A stretch of DNA of 21,675 nucleotides from Flavobacterium psychrophilum (GTDB lineage Bacteria; Bacteroidota; Bacteroidia; Flavobacteriales; Flavobacteriaceae): NCBI GenBank assembly GCA_020720185.1, contig DYPB01000026.1:1-21675 (forward strand). Reading direction: 5' to 3'. Position numbers and translations under genes: made by a program. Below, piece by piece: positions 16,100 to 21,675 of the stretch; position 1 is the first letter of the stretch, and each line of letters begins with the position of its first letter. The notes under the pieces are model-generated. The model had not been told where the DNA came from. It saw only the letters and a program-made list of their open reading frames with translations, and searched no databases.

Positions 16100-17248
16100 C
16101 TAAACTTTAAACGGATTTCGTTCTTGCCAGCTGGTTTGTGGTTCTAAATAAGGGAATATTTTGTGCATATATTTATTTAGAAAATAATTAGAATGTTCAA
16201 CAAAACCATACATTTTTACTGGTTTTGCCCCCACTGAACTTTTAATTTCGAGTGCAGTTCGAGCAAAAATAATTTCAGAAAATTGATTGTTAATAGCACA
16301 ACAAACCATATCGTATAACATATTCAAATACAACATCTTATCTTTCTGAATTTTGTCGTCATATCCTAAAAAATAAGTATCTAATACTTTACCATTTCTT
16401 ATCAAGGTGTTAAATCCAATAATTTGATTGTCAATAAAATACCCGTAAAAGAAAAAATTGTCTTTCAGCATTTCTTTAAAAAAACTAAAATGGTTTTTTG
16501 ATAGAAAAAAGGTGTTAAACGGAGCGTTTTTTGCAACATGAAAATATAAATCGTAGATAATATTTTCGTTAGCTTTGATCTCCTCTAAACTCATCTTCCT
16601 TTTCTCGACACCTTCAATTTTTTTATGTGATCTTTTGTATTGATCTCTGTATTTTTTAGATAAATTATCAATATAATCTTGTTCTTCTTTCCAATTTTCA
16701 GAAACTTCAAAAACCATATTTGGTTGAGTCGAAAATTGATAATTTTTTTGAAAACCATTTGATTTAAAGAGCATTGCCGTATCTAAATCTAAGTCTTTAT
16801 AAGTTGTAAGATGTATTTTTACGCCTTTATTTTTGTAAAAATCTTTTAACTTTAGGGCAGCCTCCTTTAATAGATTTGGAATTATTTTTTTATCAATTTG
16901 GTTCAAAAAAGAATAGCAATTTTGTCCCGTTAACATATTATTTCCAATAAATAAAACATGAGAAGAAAACTTTTTGAAGATAAAATTCCTAACGGTTATT
17001 TTAACACATTTATCTCTATCTCCAAAAGATTCTAACTCGTTTAAATTTAAAAACTGAGAGAGACAAATACCAATTAAGGAATCATTTTTAAAAAACCCAA
17101 CAAACCAACAATCCATATTTTTTGGAGCCGATTTTTCTAAAATTTCGAGATAATTTTGGGATAAAAAAACATTATCATCTGACAAATTACTCCATTCTTT
17201 TGGTAGTTGAGAGACCGAACTATAAATTTTAAGAGATATTGTTTCCAT
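16100..17248 (-). CDS. GNAT-fold (BioF2/FemAB-like) acyltransferase
   Basis: The 382-residue cytoplasmic protein belongs to the Acetyltransf_6 / FemAB-like group of double-GNAT enzymes, which transfer acyl or aminoacyl groups, often in cell-envelope or polysaccharide modification. Supporting segments are the N-terminal MDCWFVGFFKNDSLIGICLS, the basic signature DNLSKKYRDQYKRSHKKI, and the second GNAT half with FFYGYFIDNQIIGFNTLIRN and VLDTYFLGYD. The open frame extends 15 codons upstream to a TTG, but that TTG is the -33 element of the promoter at 17264-17293. The ATG at 17246-17248 is therefore the start. The predicted leader is only about 10 bases. The substrate is unknown. The gene converges on the coaX operon. 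Confidence 0.78.
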   Translation of the reverse strand: METISLKIYSSVSQLPKEWSNLSDDNVFLSQNYLEILEKSAPKNMDCWFVGFFKNDSLIGICLSQFLNLNELESFGDRDKCVKITVRNFIFKKFSSHVLFIGNNMLTGQNCYSFLNQIDKKIIPNLLKEAALKLKDFYKNKGVKIHLTTYKDLDLDTAMLFKSNGFQKNYQFSTQPNMVFEVSENWKEEQDYIDNLSKKYRDQYKRSHKKIEGVEKRKMSLEEIKANENIIYDLYFHVAKNAPFNTFFLSKNHFSFFKEMLKDNFFFYGYFIDNQIIGFNTLIRNGKVLDTYFLGYDDKIQKDKMLYLNMLYDMVCCAINNQFSEIIFARTALEIKSSVGAKPVKMYGFVEHSNYFLNKYMHKIFPYLEPQTSWQERNPFKV

Positions 17249-17249
17249 A

Positions 17250-17283
17250 AAAAAATCGTCCGACAAATGTAAGACGATTTTTT
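17250..17283 (-). terminator. Terminator of the DUF1761-like gene
   Basis: On the minus strand, AAAAAATCGTC and GACGATTTTTT form an 11-pair stem with a 12-base loop and an extended T tract. It begins 19 bases after the stop of the upstream gene. The downstream gene's -7 box (TACATTTG) lies inside the loop. Confidence 0.7.
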
Positions 17284-17293
17284 GATATAGCAA
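17264..17293 (-). promoter_or_regulatory. Promoter of the acyltransferase gene
   Basis: On the minus strand, TTG (complementary to 17291-17293) is followed after exactly 19 bases by TACATTTG (complementary to 17264-17271). The start point should fall near 17258-17260, about ten bases before the ATG at 17248. The promoter is embedded in the terminator hairpin of the preceding gene. Confidence 0.7.
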
Positions 17294-17302
17294 TTCTAAT
17301 TT

Positions 17303-17668
17303 TTAATTCCAGCCACAAATAATTCCACCCATTAGAGCACAGGTTACAACCCAGTATCCACCTGCAATCATAACATATTTAAAACTTTTTTTCTCATAAA
17401 TAGCACCTGTTCCTATTGTAGGTAAACACAAAAATAGACCAACCATTGTGCCGTGTAAAGCACCGTGTTTAAAGTTTCTAAATGTTTCAGCATACGCTTT
17501 CATAAAATTATCAAGAACTGAAGGATCTACATTTTGAATACCTTCGGTAGCAGAATAAACACCCATTTGGTGAATTACATTAAATTGCAAAATAAAGGCA
17601 ATAAAATAGGCATAAAGTAAAGTTACTCCAATCATTTTTAGCATATTGGGTTTCTCGTCAGGATTCAT
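17303..17668 (-). CDS. DUF1761-like membrane protein, apparently lacking its N-terminus
   Basis: The 121-residue protein has three hydrophobic segments: about 10-28 (MLKMIGVTLLYAYFIAFIL), 70-88 (GTMVGLFLCLPTIGTGAIY) and 95-118 (YVMIAGGYWVVTCALMGGII). NFMKAYAETFRNFKHGALHG before the second segment, and the YWVV..LMGGIICGW ending, match the C-terminal two thirds of DUF1761 proteins as I know them. Those normally begin with about 40 further residues that include a membrane helix with FIWYNPKVFG-like sequence. No such sequence precedes the ATG at 17668, which instead follows a plausible promoter. The gene may be a 5'-truncated but expressed remnant or a short family variant. The function of the family is unknown. 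Confidence 0.7.
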   Translation of the reverse strand: MNPDEKPNMLKMIGVTLLYAYFIAFILQFNVIHQMGVYSATEGIQNVDPSVLDNFMKAYAETFRNFKHGALHGTMVGLFLCLPTIGTGAIYEKKSFKYVMIAGGYWVVTCALMGGIICGWN

Positions 17669-17686
17669 TGTAATGGTTAGTTATGT

Positions 17687-17719
17687 CAAAATTAATTAAA
17701 ATTTTATTACAAAAAACAA
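17687..17719 (-). promoter_or_regulatory. Promoter of the DUF1761-like gene
   Basis: TAATTTTG on the minus strand (complementary to 17687-17694) matches TAnnTTTG. TTG elements lie 15 and 22 bases upstream (complementary to 17710-17712 and 17717-17719). The leader to the ATG at 17668 is about 12-15 bases. Confidence 0.45.
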
Positions 17720-17745
17720 AAAAATAGATATTTATTGAAATAAAC

Positions 17746-17776
17746 TTGCTATTACTAATTAATAACTGTATCTTTG
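17746..17776 (+). promoter_or_regulatory. Promoter of the initiator tRNA
   Basis: TTG at 17746-17748 is followed after 20 bases by TATCTTTG at 17769-17776, an exact TAnnTTTG box. The tRNA 5' end is 11 bases further on. Confidence 0.7.
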
Positions 17777-17787
17777 CACTCACAAAT

Positions 17788-17860
17788 CGCGGGATAGAGC
17801 AGTAGGCAGCTCGTCGGGCTCATAACCCGAAGGTCACAGGTTCGAGTCCTGTTCCCGCTA
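17788..17860 (+). tRNA. Initiator tRNA-Met (CAT)
   Basis: The 73-base cloverleaf reads CGCGGGA at the 5' acceptor strand and TCCCGCT plus discriminator A at the 3' side. Base 1 (C) cannot pair with base 72 (T), and the anticodon stem has three consecutive G-C pairs (GGGCTCATAACCC). Both are hallmarks of initiator tRNA. The T arm is CAGGTTCGAGTCCTG. CCA is not encoded. It has its own promoter and terminator. Confidence 0.93.
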
Positions 17861-17869
17861 CAAAGTTAG

Positions 17870-17897
17870 AAACCTCATAGCAATATGAGGTTTTTTT
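17870..17897 (+). terminator. Terminator after the initiator tRNA
   Basis: AAACCTCATA (17870-17879), loop GCAA and TATGAGGTTT (17884-17893) form a perfect ten-pair stem followed by TTTT. It starts nine bases after the tRNA. Confidence 0.9.
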
Positions 17898-17981
17898 ATG
17901 GGATAAAGTCAGTAAAATCAATACTTCTATATTTTCTACTTTTATATTTTATAAATTCTTTTGGTATTACTTCAAATTTTA

Positions 17982-18163
17982 TTTAACCCAAATTACGCAT
18001 TAGACTTCGTTATGAAAACTCAAAATGCAATAAAAATAAGTGCTCACGGACTATTTTTGAAGAAAGAATACTTTTGTATTTTGAATTTAAAAATAGGAGT
18101 AAGTACTTATTTTTGAAGTAGTTTGAGTTTGAAATAGATTTCTAATGCGTAATTTGGGTTAAA
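17982..18163. mobile_element. MITE-like imperfect palindrome of about 180 bp
   Basis: The outer 23 bases (17982-18004 and 18141-18163) are perfect inverted repeats containing the core CTAATGCGTAATTTGGGTT. Imperfect complementarity continues inward for about 50 more bases per side (for example AAAAATAAGTGCTCAC against AAAAATAAGTACTTAC, and CTATTTTT on both arms), so a transcript would fold into one long hairpin. There is no coding potential. The roughly 400-base stretch 17880-18283 holds this element, two terminators and nothing else. A clear target-site duplication is not visible. An identical end occurs alone at 200-221. I infer a non-autonomous element; a structured RNA or recombination site is an alternative. 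Confidence 0.5.
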
Positions 18164-18201
18164 AAAAGGTATGGAATTATTATTTTCTAACTTTGATTGG
18201 T

Positions 18202-18217
18202 GTGTAATCTGGGCTAA
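18202..18217 (+). repeat. Degenerate copy of the MITE end motif
   Basis: GTGTAATCTGGGCTAA resembles GCGTAATTTGGGTTAA with three changes, in the same orientation as the right end of the element 40 bases upstream. A similar pairing of one exact and one degenerate copy is seen at 171-221. Confidence 0.3.
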
Positions 18218-18223
18218 GTAACT

Positions 18224-18254
18224 AAAAAGAGGCTATCTAACCAACAGCCTCTTT
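18224..18254 (-). terminator. Terminator of the Cys-rich peptide gene
   Basis: AAAGAGGCT (18226-18234) and AGCCTCTTT (18246-18254) form a nine-pair stem with an 11-base loop. On the minus strand the stem runs into TTTTT. It lies about 30 bases after the stop of the gene at 18284. Confidence 0.75.
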
Positions 18255-18283
18255 CTATTAATTCAAAAAATATTATTTTGTCT

Positions 18284-18538
18284 TTATTTTTTTGAAGAAC
18301 AACATTTTCCTTTTTTCTCGTCTTTTGAACAAGCTTTTTTAGCTTCTACTTTATCTTCAGAAACTTTTCCGGTACATGCTTTTTCTTCTTTTGCAGACGA
18401 GCAACATTTTTTACCGTTTACCTTACATTCTTTTTTTGCAAGTTCTTTTTTCTTTTGTACTGGTTCTGCTTCTTGAGCGTTTGCCGATGCCGAAAATAAG
18501 AAAGCTACAAAAGCCATCATTGAAATTAATTTTTTCAT
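18284..18538 (-). CDS. Small exported Lys/Cys-rich protein
   Basis: The 84-residue product starts with a signal peptide (MKKLISMMAFVAFLFSASAN, then AQEAEP). The remaining roughly 60 residues contain seven cysteines and about 20 lysines. It has a loose internal duplication: KECKVNGKKCCSS-KEEKAC, then KKACSKDEKKGKCCSSKK. Two CCSS pairs and single Cys residues spaced 7-15 apart could bind a soft metal or form disulfides. I cannot assign a family. The gene has its own exact-spacing promoter (18590-18619) and terminator (18224-18254), so it is a monocistronic unit downstream of the DUF2202 operon. Base composition is normal for the window. Confidence 0.8.
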   Translation of the reverse strand: MKKLISMMAFVAFLFSASANAQEAEPVQKKKELAKKECKVNGKKCCSSAKEEKACTGKVSEDKVEAKKACSKDEKKGKCCSSKK

Positions 18539-18589
18539 ATTTTTATTTTATTTTTTTATGATTATGATTTATACTATAAAATACTGTGC

Positions 18590-18619
18590 CAAAAATAGTT
18601 TTTTTTTTGATTTATTCAA
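18590..18619 (-). promoter_or_regulatory. Promoter of the Cys-rich peptide gene
   Basis: On the minus strand, TTG (complementary to 18617-18619) is followed after 19 bases by TATTTTTG (complementary to 18590-18597), matching TTG-N19-TAnnTTTG. The leader to the ATG at 18538 would be about 45 bases. The promoter overlaps the end of the upstream operon's untranslated region. Confidence 0.6.
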
Positions 18620-18628
18620 AATTTATTA

Positions 18629-19228
18629 CTAATTATTGCCACAGCTTGTATTTCCAGAACTCAAAATGTCATTGTATTCTGCTAATGTAATATATTGCGG
18701 AGTATAAGTCGCATTGTTACTTGTAAGCTGACTTGTAAAAGACCGAATGTGATTTTTTGAACCACAATTCAAATTACCATACACTTTCAACAAATCTTGT
18801 TTTGAAGTGTTTATAGTAAAATCATCAATGTCGTTAATGTCTAAATCTTCTACCGTTGCTCCAACTTTTAGTGCTTCTATCAATGAAATATCGGCTTGAA
18901 GAATCAGGTTATTATATACCAATTGTAAATCTTGATTAACAAAAACACCTGCTTGAGCCAAAGCTGGGTCTGGAACGCTGTATTTATTTAACATTTTCAG
19001 AACCGCATCCATATGTTTTTGCTCGCTTTGTGAAATGTCGTTAAAAACCGTAGCCTGATATTTGTTATAAGCATACATATAAACATCTCGAGCCAATTTT
19101 TCTTCTTCTCGAAGAAATTTCAAATCGTTTGATTCATTTTCTGTCAAAGGAACTAAATTGTCATCTTTAGAACAGTTGCTCATCAGAATTAATACTGATA
19201 GAACTAGTAAATATTTTATATTTTTCAT
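18629..19228 (-). CDS. DUF2202 ferritin-like lipoprotein
   Basis: The 199-residue protein has a short hydrophobic signal ending LILMSNCSKDD, so Cys19 is a likely lipid anchor, although Asn at -1 is less usual. The mature part is a DUF2202 domain: DLKFLREEEKLARDVYMYAY supplies the first metal-type helix (Glu41-43, Asp48). DISQSEQKHMDAV supplies the ExxH helix (Glu69, His72). GATVEDLDINDIDDF and NCGSKNHIRSFTSQL complete the family pattern. DUF2202 belongs to the ferritin-like helical bundles, so a di-iron or other metal site is plausible but unproven. The gene follows the kelch-like T9SS gene by 15 bases and is probably the last gene of that operon. Confidence 0.88.
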   Translation of the reverse strand: MKNIKYLLVLSVLILMSNCSKDDNLVPLTENESNDLKFLREEEKLARDVYMYAYNKYQATVFNDISQSEQKHMDAVLKMLNKYSVPDPALAQAGVFVNQDLQLVYNNLILQADISLIEALKVGATVEDLDINDIDDFTINTSKQDLLKVYGNLNCGSKNHIRSFTSQLTSNNATYTPQYITLAEYNDILSSGNTSCGNN

Positions 19229-19243
19229 TTTGTTTTTTTATTA

Positions 19244-20845
19244 TTAATTTCTAACTATTTTTTGAGTTGCGTAAAATTTGTTGTCAAAAACAAATGTTAC
19301 AATAACTACTTTTTCATTGGCATTTTCTAGGCTAAAATTCATAGCATTTTCGCCAACTTTCAAACCATCAATTTCGCCATTGTCCAGCATTTTTCCATCG
19401 ATAGATGTGATAAAATAATCTAAAACAGCCACATACGGCAAATTGAAATGAACTCTAACCGAATTATTTTTTGTCGGATTTGGCGAAACCGAAAAACTAA
19501 ATTTGTTTGAACCATCAACATTTTTGACATTCAAACTTGGATCGTAAACCAGTTTTACTTCATAAACCGTTGGATCTGCAGACGTAGTGCCAGTTGTATT
19601 GTTTGTAAACGGACTGTTTGTTGGGCTTTGAATACCACCAAACAAATGACCAACTACAAACTCAGTTGCCAAAATATCATTCAGTTTGATGACTTCATTT
19701 GTAAAATGAGGCAAGTTGCTGTTGGGTATAAATTCAGCTCCTGCTCCTTTCAAATTGGGCATTTCTACAGGAAAATTATGTTCGGTCAAATTTCCATCAG
19801 CATGCCGAGTTGTTCTGCTAATGGTTTTTACAAACGGTACAGTATCATCTTGAACCAAAGTTGTTCCATTATAATAATATTGACTAATTCCTCCAAAAAA
19901 CAACGAATGCATTCGATTATTGGTTTGGTCAAAAATGCCGACTTTTCCAGAATGATAATTGCTCAGGTATTGATTGAATTGTGTTTGCGGAAAATACCCG
20001 CTGCTTTTGACATCAACAGGATACAAAAAAGGCAAATCGGCATTTATTTGAAAAACTCCAGATGAAATGGTGTAACCTTCTTCAGCATTCGGAAAAACTT
20101 GTGGTACTAAATTATAATCTCGCCTATGCAAATGCATTGCATCAGTAACTTGCGAATAATTGCTAAAACTCAATTGCGTACCCGAATTATCAATTGTGAA
20201 TTTTTGAATTTTAGAAATATAACTTTGCACAAACGACGGCCCGTTCATTGGGTTGTATCGACCTGTAAAAATTTGACCACCAACCAAATAAAATTCAGAA
20301 CCAATTTTCCCTAATTGTCCTCCCGTGTTTTGAAAAATAGGATCCGCAATTTGTTTGAAATAGGGTGTAATTGTACTTCCAGCAACAATTGCAGTAATCA
20401 AGTTTGGAACATCGACAGCAGTCAATTTGTCAAAAGTAATATGATCGTTTGCGGTTGCAGAAAAGCAATATCCTCCAATAATATAAATCGAATTTCCGTC
20501 TTGATGAAAATTCATATTGGTCGATTGCAATTGCTCTTTGATGCCAGTTGGCAACACATTTAGCGATGCCGACCAACTTTGTTGTGTGTCAATATCAACA
20601 ACATAAATATCCAAATTGTTTTGAGCATTTGGAAACGATGAATTTGGTTGGCGAGCGTGAATTCCATCTTTTCGTCCGCCAATAATAAGCCATTTTCCAG
20701 CATGTTGTCCAAATGCATACGAGTGCAAACCTGGTAAATTTGGCACCGTAACAGGTGTTAAAACAACATTGTATGGAAAAGTGTTTTGTGCAAATGTTGT
20801 TTTGCTAGACAATAAAACAATTAGTATTAATAGGTATTTTTTCAT
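19244..20845 (-). CDS. Kelch-like beta-propeller protein with T9SS sorting domain
   Basis: The 533-residue protein has a signal peptide (MKKYLLILIVLLSSKTTFAQ). Kelch-like blade motifs are spread through the body: GKWLIIGGRKDGIH, GNSIYIIGGYCF, GSEFYLVGGQIF, RMHSLFFGGISQ and VVGHLFGGIQSP. The C-terminal part (about 450-533, FSFSVSPNPTKNNSVRVHF to YATQKIVRN) is a type A T9SS sorting domain, so the protein should be secreted through the gliding/T9SS machinery or anchored at the cell surface. No catalytic residues of galactose oxidase could be identified, so binding is as likely as catalysis. The four-base overlap with the upstream CxxCHxC gene and the 15-base gap to the DUF2202 gene indicate one operon. 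Confidence 0.85.
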   Translation of the reverse strand: MKKYLLILIVLLSSKTTFAQNTFPYNVVLTPVTVPNLPGLHSYAFGQHAGKWLIIGGRKDGIHARQPNSSFPNAQNNLDIYVVDIDTQQSWSASLNVLPTGIKEQLQSTNMNFHQDGNSIYIIGGYCFSATANDHITFDKLTAVDVPNLITAIVAGSTITPYFKQIADPIFQNTGGQLGKIGSEFYLVGGQIFTGRYNPMNGPSFVQSYISKIQKFTIDNSGTQLSFSNYSQVTDAMHLHRRDYNLVPQVFPNAEEGYTISSGVFQINADLPFLYPVDVKSSGYFPQTQFNQYLSNYHSGKVGIFDQTNNRMHSLFFGGISQYYYNGTTLVQDDTVPFVKTISRTTRHADGNLTEHNFPVEMPNLKGAGAEFIPNSNLPHFTNEVIKLNDILATEFVVGHLFGGIQSPTNSPFTNNTTGTTSADPTVYEVKLVYDPSLNVKNVDGSNKFSFSVSPNPTKNNSVRVHFNLPYVAVLDYFITSIDGKMLDNGEIDGLKVGENAMNFSLENANEKVVIVTFVFDNKFYATQKIVRN

Positions 20846-21174
20846 TTTGTTTTATTATTATCAGGGTTATTTTCATCAGTAAAATCGATAGTTTCTATGT
20901 AATTTGAAACTGTTTTTTTTGCTGAAATTGAATTTTTTTCTATCCCTTTATCAATTAAATTTGTTGTATAATTGACGCTATCTTGACTAACAAAAGCATC
21001 TTTTTTACAATCATGACATTTTGTACAACTTGTTTGATTTTGAGTTGTATATGATAAATGACTTGTTTTTTTTAATTCAATTAATTGATAATTAGATACA
21101 TTATTTTTTTGAAAACTGGTTAGCATAAAAGTTAAAACACAAGTTATGCTTCCAAAAATCATTTTTGATTTCAT
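20842..21174 (-). CDS. Small exported protein with a CxxCHxC motif
   Basis: The 110-residue protein begins with a hydrophobic signal-like segment (MKSKMIFGSITCVLTFMLTS). Its only conspicuous motif is CTKCHDCKK at residues 50-58: Cys50, Cys53, His54 and Cys56. CxxCH is the haem-c attachment signature, but no methionine follows to act as a distal ligand and the protein is short, polar and rich in Asn/Lys. A metal-binding or redox-active cysteine cluster is an equal possibility. The stop overlaps the kelch gene's start by four bases. I know no family for it. Confidence 0.65.
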   Translation of the reverse strand: MKSKMIFGSITCVLTFMLTSFQKNNVSNYQLIELKKTSHLSYTTQNQTSCTKCHDCKKDAFVSQDSVNYTTNLIDKGIEKNSISAKKTVSNYIETIDFTDENNPDNNKTK

Positions 21175-21246
21175 TTTTAAATATATTGATGTTGCCTCTT
21201 GATTAAGAAAATCAATGACATAATTAATTTTAAGTAATAAATTTGA

Positions 21247-21573
21247 CTAAACTATAAAATTAATTTTTGGCGGTTGCCAAATTTTATTCTGAAACTGATC
21301 AATAAAAACCTTTTTGTGGTTAGATTTTTCTTTTTCTGAAGTTTCAAACAAATGGACTGTTAAAGTAATAAATAATTGATTGTCATCAACTATTTGTATA
21401 GGATTAAAACTTAAATTAGAAATTATTTTTTCTTTTTCACAACTATAAGGCACCTCATTATTAGCAGATTTATGATTGCAACTTTCACCAAATGTTTTTT
21501 TAATCGCTCGTACAGACGGCAAGGTCGTAACGGCAACGATAAAAAAAGACATTATTAAAGCAAAAAATTTCAT
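21247..21573 (-). CDS. Small exported protein resembling DUF6660
   Basis: The 108-residue protein starts with a signal peptide (MKFFALIMSFFIVAVTTLPS). It has two cysteines (ESCNHKS and PYSCEKEK) and a C-terminal segment VFIDQFQNKIWQPPKI. The IWQPPK ending resembles the small DUF6660-type proteins found before metal-efflux or TonB receptor genes in Bacteroidetes. Those usually have a denser cysteine cluster that is missing here, so the assignment is tentative. The ATG at 21573 lies five bases after a TACATTTG -7 box, suggesting an almost leaderless transcript. It probably opens the operon that continues to the DUF2202 gene, with a 72-base gap before the next gene that shows no promoter. Confidence 0.65.
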   Translation of the reverse strand: MKFFALIMSFFIVAVTTLPSVRAIKKTFGESCNHKSANNEVPYSCEKEKIISNLSFNPIQIVDDNQLFITLTVHLFETSEKEKSNHKKVFIDQFQNKIWQPPKINFIV

Positions 21574-21578
21574 ATATG

Positions 21579-21586
21579 CAAATGTA
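21579..21586 (-). promoter_or_regulatory. -7 box of the 21573-18629 operon
   Basis: TACATTTG on the minus strand matches TAnnTTTG and ends five bases before the ATG. The nearest TTG (complementary to 21613-21615) is 26 bases upstream, longer than usual, so the promoter may need an activator. Confidence 0.5.
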
Positions 21587-21608
21587 TAAAATATAATTAC
21601 ATTTTAAA

Positions 21609-21647
21609 ATGACAATTATCATAAAAAAAAGTTAAACTTTTTATGAT
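21609..21647. promoter_or_regulatory. Palindromes upstream of the operon, possible operator
   Basis: ATGACAATTATCAT (21609-21622) is a near-perfect 14-base palindrome overlapping the -33 region. It overlaps a second inverted repeat, ATCATAAAAA (21618-21627) with TTTTTATGAT (21638-21647). Their position fits an operator for a dimeric regulator. Alternatively the second repeat, followed by a T tract, is an AT-rich terminator for plus-strand transcription. Confidence 0.3.
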
Positions 21648-21675
21648 TTTTTTATTCGATATTTCTTGTCATACG

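Noticed and set aside
17249..17293. Longer acyltransferase starting at the TTG at 17291-17293
   Set aside because: That TTG is the -33 element of a consensus promoter and the extra codons would cover the promoter and terminator hairpin.
19628..20065. 145-codon plus-strand frame
   Set aside because: It lies entirely antisense to the kelch-T9SS gene, has no promoter and no protein-like composition; a shadow of the real gene.
1..21675. CRISPR array, prophage or known defence system
   Set aside because: No regularly spaced repeats, integrase, transposase, nuclease or toxin-antitoxin pair could be found in the window.

Overview
The window looks like a chromosomal segment from a member of the Flavobacteriaceae (Bacteroidetes), Flavobacterium or a close relative. 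The evidence is very low GC, genes without Shine-Dalgarno sequences, repeated promoters of the TTG-N19-TAnnTTTG type, a carboxypeptidase-domain TonB-type receptor, a type IX secretion (T9SS) sorting domain, a DUF1761 protein and flavobacterial tRNAs. No phage, CRISPR array, transposase or known defence system was seen.

Layout. 1-138 is the start of an unknown gene that runs off the left edge. 266-2629 (-) encodes an outer-membrane beta-barrel receptor. 2885-6510 (-) is a run of four genes: a small zincin-like protein, an unknown exported protein, a DUF4139 (MuiA-like) protein and bioD. bioD has no ATG and carries an in-frame DNA repeat. 6682-8794 (+) is a queA/mannose-1-phosphate guanylyltransferase operon with a clear promoter. 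A roughly 0.5 kb gene-poor stretch follows, then a DUF4407 coiled-coil membrane protein that converges on a PH/SHOCT protein across a shared terminator. tadA and tRNA-Phe lie on the minus strand, head to head with coaX.

11937-16035 (+) is a compact, partly overlapping operon: coaX, an OmpP1/FadL-like outer-membrane protein, a TPR protein, lptC and a 58-residue membrane protein. It joins coenzyme A synthesis to envelope and LPS-export functions. It converges on a GNAT/FemAB-like acyltransferase (16100-17248). The promoter -7 box of that gene sits inside the loop of the terminator hairpin of the upstream DUF1761-like gene. Divergent from these is the initiator tRNA (17788-17860), followed by a terminator and then a roughly 180-bp imperfect palindrome with perfect 23-bp ends. 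The palindrome looks like a MITE, and a copy of its end also occurs at 200-221.

18284-21573 (-) encodes only exported proteins. It is probably one four-gene operon: a small protein resembling DUF6660, a small CxxCHxC protein, a kelch-like T9SS cargo protein and a DUF2202 ferritin-like lipoprotein. A separately promoted Lys/Cys-rich exported peptide follows. This is the most system-like accessory region and may handle metals or redox chemistry, but that role is inferred from residues and family names only.
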